From Fibrobacter sp. UWB15 (GTDB lineage Bacteria > Fibrobacterota > Fibrobacteria > Fibrobacterales > Fibrobacteraceae), in contig NZ_FXBA01000001.1 of the NCBI RefSeq assembly GCF_900177705.1, positions 682,001 through 746,000 of the forward strand: a stretch of 64,000 bases of DNA, given 5' to 3'. Positions within the stretch are counted from its first letter, which is position 1. The number at the start of each line of letters is the position of its first letter. Position numbers and translations under genes: made by a program. The notes beneath the pieces were generated by a model. The model was not told where the DNA came from and did no database searches. It was given only the letters and a program-made list of their open reading frames with translations. Shown here in pieces: positions 47,593 to 56,683 of this stretch.

Positions 47593-48228
47593 CTACCGAA
47601 AAAATTTCTGATTTATCTCAATCTCGATTCCGACGTATCGCGGGCCGAACTTTTTGCGGAGCGTTGTGGTGAGACCGTCGGAAGAGCCTTTGTACGGGTA
47701 GTTGAATCGTACTTTCATGGCGGGGTAGAGTCGCTTGATTTCGGCCTTGATGATGTTTGCATAGGCGCGTTCTTGCGGGCGTGCGGGGTCGTAGAGAATT
47801 CCGATATCGGCGTTGCGGACTTTACCGTTTAGCACGGGCGTAAAGCTGTGGATGCCGAGGTGGACGATTTCTGGCTCGGATCTTGCGGCTCGCGTTTTTG
47901 GCTTAAGCGCGGAATCAACGAATTTTTCGATGGCGGCGCGGTATTCTGTCCAATAGGCGGTGGCTTGCGCTTTCGCCTTTTCGTTGTTACGCAAGTAATC
48001 GCTAAAGGCGCTCTTGTTGGTGATGGTGCGGTTCAGGTCCACGAACAGGCGCGAGAATTTCCCTTCGCAATAAAATTCGGGCTTCGCAAATTTCACGAGC
48101 TTGCGGAAAACGGAGCATGCCCCGATGTCATAGGCGCGGTGGGTCTTTAGGACTTCGGCAGGAACGGCGCTCTTGAACGCTGCCGGCAACTTGTTGCTCG
48201 CGTGCTCGCAAGTAAGCATGAGTTTCAT
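47593..48228 (-). CDS. N-formylglutamate amidohydrolase family protein
   Basis: This 211-residue protein starts MLTCEHASNKLP after MKL, matching the CEHAS/N-type opening of N-formylglutamate amidohydrolases, and includes HRAYDIGA near 30, a conserved RLFVDLNR near 60, and HLGIHSFTPVLNG near 122. The family hydrolyses N-formylglutamate and similar amides. It is the last gene of a five-gene set with ligase and peptidase genes, overlapping the phosphatase gene stop by one base. It may cut a glutamyl or formylated product made by those enzymes; histidine degradation genes are absent here. Confidence 0.82.
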   Translation of the reverse strand: MKLMLTCEHASNKLPAAFKSAVPAEVLKTHRAYDIGACSVFRKLVKFAKPEFYCEGKFSRLFVDLNRTITNKSAFSDYLRNNEKAKAQATAYWTEYRAAIEKFVDSALKPKTRAARSEPEIVHLGIHSFTPVLNGKVRNADIGILYDPARPQERAYANIIKAEIKRLYPAMKVRFNYPYKGSSDGLTTTLRKKFGPRYVGIEIEINQKFFR

Positions 48229-49571
48229 TATTTCAACCTGTCCTTCAAAGCGGAAATTTCCTCTTGGGTCATGCCCAGTTTTTCCAGGTAATTTTCTGTA
48301 GCTGCGGTCCAGTCATTCGGCTCGGTGTCGGGGACGTCGATTCCCTCGGCGTGGTACACGGCCTTTAGATTCCTGAGGACGACCGCCTTGAAAAAATCAA
48401 TCTGTTGTTCGTTCAAGGCAACCTGTTTGCCATTGACCACGGTGAAGTAGTTGCTGAAAGTTTTGGCGTAATCATCTTGGATTTCTTCGGCGGTAGCGCC
48501 CATTAAGGCTTCCAAGACGGCAATTATAAAACCGGTGCGGTCCATGCCATAGGTGCAGTGCACCAGATACGGGCCTTCGTGCTCAATCATGTAACGGAAC
48601 CCTATTACGAGACCTACTTTGAAAATCTCTGAAAAGAATTCCGGGGGAACTCCTAAAAAGATGATGTTTTGTGTCGAATAATAGGTGGTTTCGTAACCCT
48701 TGTTGGAGTAAGCACTGCTCTCCGAATCGGCTAGGTTGATGAAGGTGGTTACGCCCGCGGCTTGAGCTAGAGAATCGACGTAGTAATTGCGGCCGAGGTA
48801 AAGGTAGATGGGACTAGAAGAACGGTAAAGTTTGTGTTCCCCCATGCCTGTGGTGTGAACTTCTCTAAAGTTTGCGAATTCTTCGACTGAAAGGTCTGGG
48901 TAGCTTTCGGTGTAGGTGTCCATGTATTGGGTGTTGCGCATGATGTCGAGACCCAATAGGTAGCCGCCTTTTTCTTTCATAGATACAGAAACTTCTATGG
49001 GGGCGTTTTCAGCGGTTATTCCGAGGACACTTGCCAACTTGGCGTTATGAGCTGTCAAGACAAGTTGGTCGGAACCCTTGATTGCGGCGACAAGGAATCC
49101 TGCGATGGGCACGTCGCTGGAACTTTCCGCTACCGGCATTTCAAGAGTGTCGTAGCCGTTGATTGCGACTGTTACAATGTCGCCAATTTCAAACCGCGTC
49201 AAGAAAGAATCCGCCGGGTAGTTTAGATACATTTTGCCGGATGTGATTCCGTCTTCTTCAAGTATAAAATGAAGTTCGTTGGAATCTTCTAAGGCTGCAT
49301 CGTGAGTGGTTGTATCGGTATTTACCGTGTCTACAGTGACCGTCGTGTCAGAGCTTGTAGCTGTGTCTGGAACTGCGATTTCTTCGGGAATTGTAGTGTC
49401 AGGCTTAGCTGGTTCTTCGGCAACTGTAGTGTCCGCAACTGCGATTTCTTCTCGTGTTGCTTGAGGTTCTTCAGCCTCGTTTGCAACAAAAGTTGAAACG
49501 GAATTGCTACAGGCTATAAAAGCCTGCGTGCAAACCAGGAGTCCTACAAGAATCGGCCAATTTTTTCTCAT
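48228..49571 (-). CDS. Lipoprotein with tyrosine-phosphatase-like domain
   Basis: From ATG 49571, directly after a -10 box, the protein has 447 residues with a lipobox FIAC (Cys20) and a repetitive linker of EEIAVADTT / EEPAKPDTT units. Residues ~120-230 form an unknown beta-rich region; the C-terminal ~240-440 resembles a protein tyrosine phosphatase (Y_phosphatase3 kind) with active-site loop HCTYGMDRTGF near 355 (Cys, then Arg six later) and NLADSESSAY near 290. Its substrate is open. It is linked by one-base overlap to the amidohydrolase gene and 20 nt after the GCS2-like gene. Confidence 0.75.
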   Translation of the reverse strand: MRKNWPILVGLLVCTQAFIACSNSVSTFVANEAEEPQATREEIAVADTTVAEEPAKPDTTIPEEIAVPDTATSSDTTVTVDTVNTDTTTHDAALEDSNELHFILEEDGITSGKMYLNYPADSFLTRFEIGDIVTVAINGYDTLEMPVAESSSDVPIAGFLVAAIKGSDQLVLTAHNAKLASVLGITAENAPIEVSVSMKEKGGYLLGLDIMRNTQYMDTYTESYPDLSVEEFANFREVHTTGMGEHKLYRSSSPIYLYLGRNYYVDSLAQAAGVTTFINLADSESSAYSNKGYETTYYSTQNIIFLGVPPEFFSEIFKVGLVIGFRYMIEHEGPYLVHCTYGMDRTGFIIAVLEALMGATAEEIQDDYAKTFSNYFTVVNGKQVALNEQQIDFFKAVVLRNLKAVYHAEGIDVPDTEPNDWTAATENYLEKLGMTQEEISALKDRLK

Positions 49572-49579
49572 TAGGAATA

Positions 49580-49585
49580 AATATA
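49580..49585 (-). promoter_or_regulatory. -10 box, probable leaderless start
   Basis: On the minus strand TATATT ends 8 nt before ATG 49571. It would allow separate transcription of the last two genes of the set. Confidence 0.5.
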
Positions 49586-49590
49586 TTCTT

Positions 49591-50817
49591 TTAAATTCCG
49601 TAGAGTCTATTTTCGGCCAAGCATTTTGCCAATTTCCCGTATTCGTATACAAAGTCGTCGCGGTCGGGGTCTGCACCGACGGCTTTCACGAGGGCGCTTG
49701 CGAGCGTGCCGCGCTTGAACATTTCGGCAAGCAAGGCCTGCGAATGGGCGCTGATTTTGGCTTTGACACAGTCCGTGATTTTTTGAATAAGCTCACCGGC
49801 GGTGATTTCGCTGGCATCAATCTTCCAAATATTCAAGAAATCGCGGTCCGCAATAACGGTCTTTTCGGCAGATTTTGTCGTCGCAAGCAGAATCTTGGCG
49901 AGTGCGTCGGTATCGAGTGCGCGAATTTCGGCTTCGCTCGCGAATGCGCCTTCCGCAAGGCCCTTGAGTACGGCGACTTCCCATTCAGCAATGGCGATGT
50001 CGGCATCGGGGCATTCCTGAATGTCAACGAGTCGAATCTCGATAGCTCCACGGTCAAAGCGGGCGATTGCACCGCGGCTATTCAAGAAGAAGTGGTTCAG
50101 CAAGTGTTCCGGATCGTAAGGCGCAATGTCTGCCTTCACGCGGTTGAAAATCTGTTCCTCGTAATCCTTGTAAGTAAACACCGCTTCGGGAATCACCTTG
50201 CCCGTAATGCTCGGGATTTTCTCCTGGTTGTGGCGGTAAGTCTCGATTCGGCCATCCAGGAATCCGCAGTATTTGCTGTCCAAAAACGGGCTAGAGGCTG
50301 CAATAGCGGGAATCAGCGGCAATAGGGCACGAATAGCTGCGTGCAACTTTCCGAATTCTTCGTCACCATGGAAAGATAAGTTGATGTGGGTGGATTGCAA
50401 ATTCGCCCAACCGTGACCTTTGCAGTTAAAGATGCGGTCGTAAGTCTCGTAAATGTCCAGGCAGTCGTAGGGCCAGAGCTTCATTTCGGCGGGGTCCATA
50501 AAGGGGTGGGCCGCCGTGGGAAGCAGCATGGCGTTAATGCTCTTGAGCGATTCGTTCGCTTTCAGAATTTCGTGATGAAAGGTCTTGCCCAAGTGCTTTA
50601 GGCTATCAACGGGTTCGGCGCATTTGAATTCCAACACATGGCTCACCAGTTCGTTTGAAAGTCCGATTGGCCCGTGTTCTACGTCCGAAAGCTGCTCGCC
50701 GTTTTTGTCTTTTCCGAGCGGTACATCGGCGCGGGGGAGAACGTTCAAGGAATCACGATCCACGATCATGTATTCCATCTCGATGCCGTAACGTTGAAAG
50801 ATTTTAAAGTCACTCAT
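49591..50817 (-). CDS. GCS2-like carboxylate-amine ligase
   Basis: This 408-residue protein resembles the glutamate-cysteine ligase type 2 / YbdK family. It opens FQRYGIEMEYMIVD (Glu ligands), and has NELVSHVLEFKCAEP near 54, HINLSFHG near 144, GFLDGRIETYRHNQ near 184 and RFDRGAIEIRLVDIQECPDADIAI near 260, the typical metal and ATP groups. Members couple an amino acid carboxylate to an amine using ATP. Here the RimK-like gene is 80 nt upstream, so the pair may build a small peptide or amide. True glutathione synthesis is uncertain. Confidence 0.78.
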   Translation of the reverse strand: MSDFKIFQRYGIEMEYMIVDRDSLNVLPRADVPLGKDKNGEQLSDVEHGPIGLSNELVSHVLEFKCAEPVDSLKHLGKTFHHEILKANESLKSINAMLLPTAAHPFMDPAEMKLWPYDCLDIYETYDRIFNCKGHGWANLQSTHINLSFHGDEEFGKLHAAIRALLPLIPAIAASSPFLDSKYCGFLDGRIETYRHNQEKIPSITGKVIPEAVFTYKDYEEQIFNRVKADIAPYDPEHLLNHFFLNSRGAIARFDRGAIEIRLVDIQECPDADIAIAEWEVAVLKGLAEGAFASEAEIRALDTDALAKILLATTKSAEKTVIADRDFLNIWKIDASEITAGELIQKITDCVKAKISAHSQALLAEMFKRGTLASALVKAVGADPDRDDFVYEYGKLAKCLAENRLYGI

Positions 50818-50848
50818 ATTAAAACTTCTTGTCTATGCATTTTTCTGT

Positions 50849-50893
50849 AGATTCTTCGACTTCGAACCTGCGGTTCTTCGCTCAGAATGACAC
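50849..50893. repeat. GTCATTCTGAGCGAAG repeat
   Basis: On the minus strand GTCATTCTGAGCGAAGAACC ends in CGAAGAATCT, with inner CGAAG / CTTCG pairing. This is a widely dispersed bacterial intergenic repeat. It lies between the RimK-like and GCS2-like genes. Confidence 0.7.
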
Positions 50894-50897
50894 GGGC

Positions 50898-52409
50898 TTA
50901 ATAATTCCAGAAATCCTTCTCGTGCATTTGCAGTTTATGTTGCGCGGCGTTCATGCGTTCCTCGATGCGGTGACGCAGCGACCTCATGACGGCAAGGTAA
51001 ACTCTGCTCTTGCCCACGCCATCTTCGATGCCCGCGTCGATACTCGGGTTGTCGTTCACCTCGATGACAATCGGGTGACCGTGCCATTCCTTCAAATCTA
51101 CGCCATAAAGGCCGTTGCCGATGAGACTACAAATCTTGAGGGCGGTTTTTACGATTCCGTGGGGCACCATCTCGATGGGGATGCTTTCGCACTTACCCGA
51201 AAATTCTTCGCTTTGCTTGTCGTTGCTTTCCCAGTTGTAGATTTGCCAGTGGCCCTTGGCCATGTGGTATTTGCAGGCGTAAAGCGGCTTGCCGTCGAGC
51301 ACGCCTACGCGCCAGTCGAATTCCGTCGGAGTGAATTCCTGGGCAATCAACAAGTCGCTGTGCTGGAACATCTCATCGAGAATCTGTTCCAGTTCTTCCT
51401 TGTTGGTCGCCTTCTTGACACCCATAGAGAAACTGGAATCCGGCGACTTGATGACCATGGGGAACCCGATTTCCTTCGCGAGCGTGTGACGGTTTTCGGC
51501 ATGGGCGATAATCGTCTTCGGCGAATGAATCTTGGCCGCCTGCATCAGTTCTTGCAGGTACACTTTGTTGGAACAGCGCAGGATGCTGTCCGGATCGTCA
51601 ATGACGGCGATGCCTTGCGACTGGGCTCGGCGGGCGAAACTGTAAGTGTAATGGTTCACGTTCGTGGTTTCGCGGATGAATATGGCATCGAATTCGCCTA
51701 CGCGCGGGTAATCCTTCTTGGTTATCATCTCCACACGGAATCCCGTTTCTTCGGCAGCCTTGATAAAGTTCTGAATCGCCTGCGCATTGCTCGGTGGCTC
51801 TACTTCGTCGGGGTTCGTAAGAATACCCAAGTCGTACAGGTAATCTTCTTCTTTACTGGTGGCGTAGCGAGTCTTTTCAAAATATTCCTGCGCAAATTTA
51901 TCGACGAATTCCATGTGCGATTCGGGAATTTCATCCACGCAAATTGGGCGAATACTCTGGATAAACCACTTCTGCTTGAACACGAATTTGGCGCGCAGCA
52001 GTGGTGCCTGGAACAAGCGGTAAAGTTCCTGCGAAAGCTCCAAGTATTGCGGGCTCACGTTCTGCCCAAAATAAATCGAGAGCACGAATTCGGTGCCGGT
52101 GAGCTTGTGCAGACTCTTTTGGATTAGGTTGTCGATTTCGTCGGAAATGTGCTTGATGACTGCCGGGGCCTTGAAGTCGCGCATGTTCTTGACGCCCGGA
52201 ATTACCTTGTGCCCGCGGGCTTCGGCCAGCAGCGACACGTAGTAGCCTTTGCTTTGGTAGTTGTAATCGCGGCAGAGGTTGAATACACGCAGGTTGCGTT
52301 CGTTAGTGTACTTGCTCGAAATCAGGTAGTCCTGTGCCGAAATGATATCGATGCCCGGAACGTGTAACTTCCAGTGCTTGGGATTGTTTACAACGATTAA
52401 TTTTTTCAT
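50898..52409 (-). CDS. RimK-like ATP-grasp ligase with RLAN domain
   Basis: This 503-residue protein has an N-terminal RLAN-type region (~1-190, NERNLRVFNLCRDYNYQSKG YYVSLLAEARGHKV) and a C-terminal ATP-grasp ligase (~260-490: FPMVIKSPDSSFSMGVKK, AQEFTPTEFDWRVGVLDGKPLYA, and LYGVDLKEW...VIEVNDNPSIDAG). RimK relatives add glutamate or other amino acids to proteins or small molecules. The C39-like peptidase gene is 4 nt upstream and the GCS2-like gene follows, so this is likely the ligase of a peptide-forming pathway. ATG 52409 has TAGGA upstream. Confidence 0.85.
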   Translation of the reverse strand: MKKLIVVNNPKHWKLHVPGIDIISAQDYLISSKYTNERNLRVFNLCRDYNYQSKGYYVSLLAEARGHKVIPGVKNMRDFKAPAVIKHISDEIDNLIQKSLHKLTGTEFVLSIYFGQNVSPQYLELSQELYRLFQAPLLRAKFVFKQKWFIQSIRPICVDEIPESHMEFVDKFAQEYFEKTRYATSKEEDYLYDLGILTNPDEVEPPSNAQAIQNFIKAAEETGFRVEMITKKDYPRVGEFDAIFIRETTNVNHYTYSFARRAQSQGIAVIDDPDSILRCSNKVYLQELMQAAKIHSPKTIIAHAENRHTLAKEIGFPMVIKSPDSSFSMGVKKATNKEELEQILDEMFQHSDLLIAQEFTPTEFDWRVGVLDGKPLYACKYHMAKGHWQIYNWESNDKQSEEFSGKCESIPIEMVPHGIVKTALKICSLIGNGLYGVDLKEWHGHPIVIEVNDNPSIDAGIEDGVGKSRVYLAVMRSLRHRIEERMNAAQHKLQMHEKDFWNY

Positions 52410-52413
52410 GATC

Positions 52414-53112
52414 CTATTTCTTATTCTCGATGACTAGCACGTTGCCGTCGTAGGTCATGACGCCAAGCAAGATGCTGTGGAGCAGGCGGAACTTGTCCAC
52501 CTTGTAGTAAGGAGTCTTGTGGAGGGGGTTGGTGCCGTCGGGGTCGGCCACCATGAACTGTTTCTTGTCGTCGATGCCGTACACCACAACAAAGTGCCCC
52601 ATGGGTTCGCCGTGAATGTCGTCGAAGACGGACTTGTCATCGGCTCCGGTGAATTCGCGCATGCTGCGGTACAGGTAGGTAGCCGAAAGTCCGCAAAGAA
52701 CGGGCACTCCCTTCTTGAAATATTTTTCGAACATGGCGGCACGCAGGTCGGAGAATGCGACGGTTCCGCCCAAATCAATAAAGCGGATGTAGGCTTCGAT
52801 TGCCTTGCGGAGCTTGGGGGCGTGCTTTGCCTTGTGCAAGAGTTCCAGCTTAGCCTTCAGTTCGGGCATGCTGAGCGTGCTCCATGTGGGGTCCAAGAGC
52901 GTGAGGTTGTACGAATGTAGCGTGACCTTGAACCCGCGCTTTAAGGCGTCAATGCCAAGGAAAACGCCGAGGGTTCCGCCATCTTCAAGAAATTCAATTT
53001 CAGAAATCAGTTGCTTTAGGGAAATCTTGTAGCCGAGGTGGTTGTAGACCGCCTGTAGGCTAGTCGGTCCGCATGTAACGTCGTCGGGCTGCTGTAGAAT
53101 CTTGATGTCCAT
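52414..53112 (-). CDS. C39-like papain-fold peptidase
   Basis: ATG 53112 (MDIKILQQPDDVTCGPTSL) gives 232 residues. A C39-like catalytic triad is visible: Cys in DDVTCGPTSL (~14), His in GHFVVVYG (~167) and Asp in VADPDG (~184). C39 peptidases cleave after double-Gly leaders, but in RLAN/ATP-grasp clusters such papain-fold proteins are thought to act on the amide product. It is the first gene of the set, 4 nt before the RimK-like gene. No signal peptide, so it acts in the cytosol. The open frame upstream of the chosen start shows no family match. Confidence 0.8.
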   Translation of the reverse strand: MDIKILQQPDDVTCGPTSLQAVYNHLGYKISLKQLISEIEFLEDGGTLGVFLGIDALKRGFKVTLHSYNLTLLDPTWSTLSMPELKAKLELLHKAKHAPKLRKAIEAYIRFIDLGGTVAFSDLRAAMFEKYFKKGVPVLCGLSATYLYRSMREFTGADDKSVFDDIHGEPMGHFVVVYGIDDKKQFMVADPDGTNPLHKTPYYKVDKFRLLHSILLGVMTYDGNVLVIENKK

Positions 53113-53325
53113 CGTTGTGCCTTTTTTAAAGCTCGCCGGTTGTCCGGTGCTCGTCTGGCGGCTGTCGGAAGGTTTTTCCGGGTCGTCGATGGCGTGTCTC
53201 AAAGATACCAAAAAATGTAAAAATGGGCAAGAGGATAGAAACAAGGCCTAAACTTGCGTCAAATAGATGCGTGTAAACTAAAATTACAAGACAAATTGTC
53301 TGTATAAATATAGATTTGCCGTTGT

Positions 53326-55224
53326 ATGAAGAGATCTTTTGTGAAATTTGCCTTCGCGGTGCTGTTCCTAGTGTCCGCGTCTTTTGCCGATGATTTTGAA
53401 GATGCTCTTGCTGCGGTGGATTCTGCCGAAGCTGCCAATATGCCGGGCATGTATGATGTCAACCATTTTGAATACCTCGACTGCTGGGTGGAGTCTGCCG
53501 CCAATATCGTTGCGAGAGAACGAAACCGTATCGGGGCCATTCGTGACGAAGCCAAGGTGTGCGGCTGCTATACCATTCGTGAAAAGGGTGGTTATGGTTG
53601 GCGTGCCACGGACGAAGGCAAAAAGATCGTGAAGGTCTGGGACATTCCGAAGCCTCGTCTCTTGACTTGCCCCAAGGGCATGACCTGTTCCGATGAATTC
53701 TTTATCGAACAGTGTGTGGACCATATCAAGCAGTCTGTCCCCATGCTTAGCGATTATGCAAAGGGTGCACCCCTGGAAGGTGCCATTGCCCTTACGTTTG
53801 AAGATAAGACGAAGACTCCGTTTGGTGAATATTTGGAATCCCACAAGGCTGCTGCCGATTCCATCAACTGCTTTATCAACGTCCATAACAGACCCGATGC
53901 CGCTTTTGATTCCGATAACCGTAACCCGTTCCTGTTCCATCTTTCGGGTATGCCCAGAAAGTTGATTCCCTCTGCAGTGGGTCGTTTTACCGATTACAGT
54001 GACGTACGTTGCTTGGATAGGGGTATTTTGACTGGTTTTGCAAATAACGGTTACGTCGAAAATGTGCGCCATGTAGATGCGAACGGCCTTCTTTATGGCG
54101 AAGAAATCGGCTACATGAACGACCCGACATATCCAAAGAAGCAAGGCCCTGAATGGGGAGGCATTCTTTGGAAATCTAACTACAGAATGGGTATGCGCGA
54201 AGGTGTTTCGACCTTCTATCGCTCGAGTGTCTTGGACCAGAAGATTTACGGAACTGTCGATAGCTCCTACTACTTCCAGTTCCTGGAAGTGCCTTATACC
54301 CAGGGATACGTGAACGGAACGGCCCGTATGTTCTCGGATAAGGGCTTTGTGATGGCAGAAATTCCGTATAAGCGTAACGCCATGCATGGCCGTATGACAG
54401 TGCATAACCCCTTTAAGAAGAAACCGGTGGCGTTGACCTTCAATGCCAACAGTCTCGAAGGTTTTGTGGACTTTGGTGAATTTGGTGGCGTGTTCCACAA
54501 GGGTCTTCCGAATGGTGTCATTACCTTCTGGACTGTCAAGGATACTTGCTACCAGTGGATGCCGGGCGAAACGGTTTGCTATTCGGAACGCATAACCAAA
54601 AAGCAGTGGGGCACCTACAAGATGGGTGAATTCCAGGGTGTTATGGAATGTGCCGACGGAACCAAGGGCGGCAAGGATTTGGTTTGCCCCGATTTGGATT
54701 CTGCCGCTGTGAAGAAGATCGCCTTGAATGCCGAAATCGCCGTCAAGGAAAAGGAACGCGCCAAGGCCGAAGCCTTAATGAAGGATGCCGAAGAAGATCT
54801 CGCAAAGCAGAAAGAAGCGGATTCTCTGAAGGCAGCCGAAGCCGCCGCTGCGGCTCAATCGGCTCCGGAACAACAGGCTGCTGCCGCTCCTGCTCCTGCA
54901 AAGCCGGAACAGTCCGAAGAAGAAATGGCTGCTGCTATTCAGAAGGGCAAGAAGGCTCTAGCTGCAAAGAAGGTTGAAACTGCCCCGGCCCCTGCTCCGG
55001 AAGAGCCGCACGAACCGACCGCACTCGAAAAGGCGGAAAAGGCCAAGCTTGAAGCACAGAAGGCTTTACAAGAAGCGGAAAAGGCTCTTGCTGAAGCGAA
55101 GAAGGCTGAACGCGAAGCGATCATGGCCGAACAGAAGGCCCTTAAGGCAGAACGCCAGGCCAAGAAGGCCCGCAAGGCAAAAGAATCTTCCAAGCCGAAA
55201 AAGTCGGGCAAGAAAAAGAAGTAA
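53326..55224 (+). CDS. Secreted protein with YwqK/MORN-like repeats and coiled coil
   Basis: This 632-residue protein has a signal peptide (MKRSFVKFAFAVLFLVSASFA), an N-terminal Cys-containing region (~20-220), a middle part (~230-430) with repeats of YwqK/MORN_2 type (YVNGTARMFSDKGFVMAEIP, MHGRMTVHNP, LPNGVITFW), and a C-terminal Ala/Glu/Lys coiled coil (~465-632) ending KKSGKKKK. The coil contains AEKAKLEAQKALQEAEKAL-type heptads. I know no function; an envelope scaffold is a guess. ATG 53326 follows an AT-rich promoter region (TATAAATATAG). A terminator follows. Confidence 0.75.
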   Translation: MKRSFVKFAFAVLFLVSASFADDFEDALAAVDSAEAANMPGMYDVNHFEYLDCWVESAANIVARERNRIGAIRDEAKVCGCYTIREKGGYGWRATDEGKKIVKVWDIPKPRLLTCPKGMTCSDEFFIEQCVDHIKQSVPMLSDYAKGAPLEGAIALTFEDKTKTPFGEYLESHKAAADSINCFINVHNRPDAAFDSDNRNPFLFHLSGMPRKLIPSAVGRFTDYSDVRCLDRGILTGFANNGYVENVRHVDANGLLYGEEIGYMNDPTYPKKQGPEWGGILWKSNYRMGMREGVSTFYRSSVLDQKIYGTVDSSYYFQFLEVPYTQGYVNGTARMFSDKGFVMAEIPYKRNAMHGRMTVHNPFKKKPVALTFNANSLEGFVDFGEFGGVFHKGLPNGVITFWTVKDTCYQWMPGETVCYSERITKKQWGTYKMGEFQGVMECADGTKGGKDLVCPDLDSAAVKKIALNAEIAVKEKERAKAEALMKDAEEDLAKQKEADSLKAAEAAAAAQSAPEQQAAAAPAPAKPEQSEEEMAAAIQKGKKALAAKKVETAPAPAPEEPHEPTALEKAEKAKLEAQKALQEAEKALAEAKKAEREAIMAEQKALKAERQAKKARKAKESSKPKKSGKKKK

Positions 55225-55255
55225 CTTCTAGTTCATGGCCGCTGGCCATTGAAAT

Positions 55256-55285
55256 CGGAAAAGGCGCAGACAACTGCGCCTTTTC
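55256..55285 (+). terminator. Terminator after the coiled-coil gene
   Basis: AAAAGGCGCAG / CTGCGCCTTTT with an ACAA loop is followed by CTG and T residues. Confidence 0.85.
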
Positions 55286-55342
55286 TGTTTGTTCAAAGTT
55301 TTTTCTCGAAAGACAGTTAACCGACGGTGGGCCGGCAATCGG

Positions 55343-56668
55343 CTAGTCGTGAATCGAGTTCTTCAAGCTTTCGATGAGTCGTGCAAAGCTCGGGTCGGTT
55401 TCCATTTCTTTCTTGATGCTTTTGATGGCGTGAACCACGGTGGAGTGGTCCTTGCCGCCAAAGCGCGAACCGATGGACTGCAAGCTGATGGGCGAGCATT
55501 CGCGCATCAGGTACATGGCGACCTGGCGGGCCTTCGAAATTTCCTTGGTGCCGCGACCCGATTCGGTGAGCTTGGCTTCGGGCACTTCGTAGTGCTTCGA
55601 AACGGTGTGGAGCACGGCGTCGAGGCTTACGCGGCGGCGAAGCGTCGGAGCGATTTCGGCGACCACCTTCTGGGCGATGCTCATGTCGATGTCGTGGTGC
55701 ATCAGGCTCGATTGCAGGGTGAGCTTGATGATAGCGCTTTCGAGGCAGCGCACGTTGCTTGCGATGTTTTCGGCAAGGTAATGCAGAACGTCATCGCTGA
55801 TTTCCAGGTGGCGTTCTTCGGCCTTCTTGTGCAAAATAGCTTCGCGGGTTTCTACGTCAGGCGGCTGGATGTCGACCGTGAGGCCCCAAGCGAAACGACT
55901 GACCAAGCGGTCGGACAAGTTCTTGACTTCGGCCGCCGGTGCATCAGAGGTCAGCACGATCTGCTTGCCGGCCTGGTGCAATGCGTTAAAGATCAAGAAG
56001 AATTCGTTCTGGGTTTCGTACTTGCCTGTCCAGTTCTGAATATCGTCAATCAGCAAGATATCGACTTCGTTTCTGTAGAAGTCGGACATTTCGGTGATAC
56101 GCTGTTCGCGCAGGCACTTCATGTACTGCTGCGAAAAATCTTCGGAGGTCAGGTAGCACACGCGCTTGGTCGGATCTTCTTCCAAGATGTAGTTGCCTAT
56201 AGCCTGCAAAAGGTGTGTCTTGCCAAGGCCCGAAGAACCGTAAATAAAGAGCGGATTGTATTGCGTACCATCGGGGTTCCTGGCAACGGCGAGTGCTGCG
56301 TTGAACGCAAGCTGAGCCTTGTCGCCCGGCACAAAATTTTCAAAGCGGAAAGAACCCGAAAGCGGAATGCTCGGCTTCAAGAAATCGCGGAAACTGTTGT
56401 TGCCTGCAGGTGCAGCCTGGGCTACAGCTTCTTGTTGCTGGAATTCAAATTCAATAGCAGATTCGTCGTGCGTGACTTCGCGCCAGGCGAGGCGGATGAG
56501 TTCCTTGTAAGCAGAATAGACGGCGGTATCCAGTCCGGGCGGAACGGTAACGACGGCATGACCGGTGGTAAGGCTTGTGAGCTTGGTCTGCGCAAAATAA
56601 GTCTTATAAACCGTGTCCGAAAGCATCCCACGGAGGTAGTTCAAACATCTTTCCCATTCAGCTTGCAT
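55343..56668 (-). CDS. dnaA: Chromosomal replication initiator protein DnaA
   Basis: DnaA binds origin boxes and opens the DNA. ATG 56668 has GAGGAT 5 nt upstream and begins MQAEWERCLNYLRGML, giving 441 residues; a GTG at 56683 would add five. Domain I covers ~1-85, domain III has Walker A GSSGLGKTHLLQAIGNY (~145) and Walker B DILLIDDIQ (~205), and domain IV ends with GGKDHSTVVHAIKSIKKE (~415). No dnaN, recF or gyrB follows, so the usual dnaA-dnaN unit is broken here. Confidence 0.97.
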   Translation of the reverse strand: MQAEWERCLNYLRGMLSDTVYKTYFAQTKLTSLTTGHAVVTVPPGLDTAVYSAYKELIRLAWREVTHDESAIEFEFQQQEAVAQAAPAGNNSFRDFLKPSIPLSGSFRFENFVPGDKAQLAFNAALAVARNPDGTQYNPLFIYGSSGLGKTHLLQAIGNYILEEDPTKRVCYLTSEDFSQQYMKCLREQRITEMSDFYRNEVDILLIDDIQNWTGKYETQNEFFLIFNALHQAGKQIVLTSDAPAAEVKNLSDRLVSRFAWGLTVDIQPPDVETREAILHKKAEERHLEISDDVLHYLAENIASNVRCLESAIIKLTLQSSLMHHDIDMSIAQKVVAEIAPTLRRRVSLDAVLHTVSKHYEVPEAKLTESGRGTKEISKARQVAMYLMRECSPISLQSIGSRFGGKDHSTVVHAIKSIKKEMETDPSFARLIESLKNSIHD

Positions 56669-56683
56669 TTCATCCTCTTCCAC

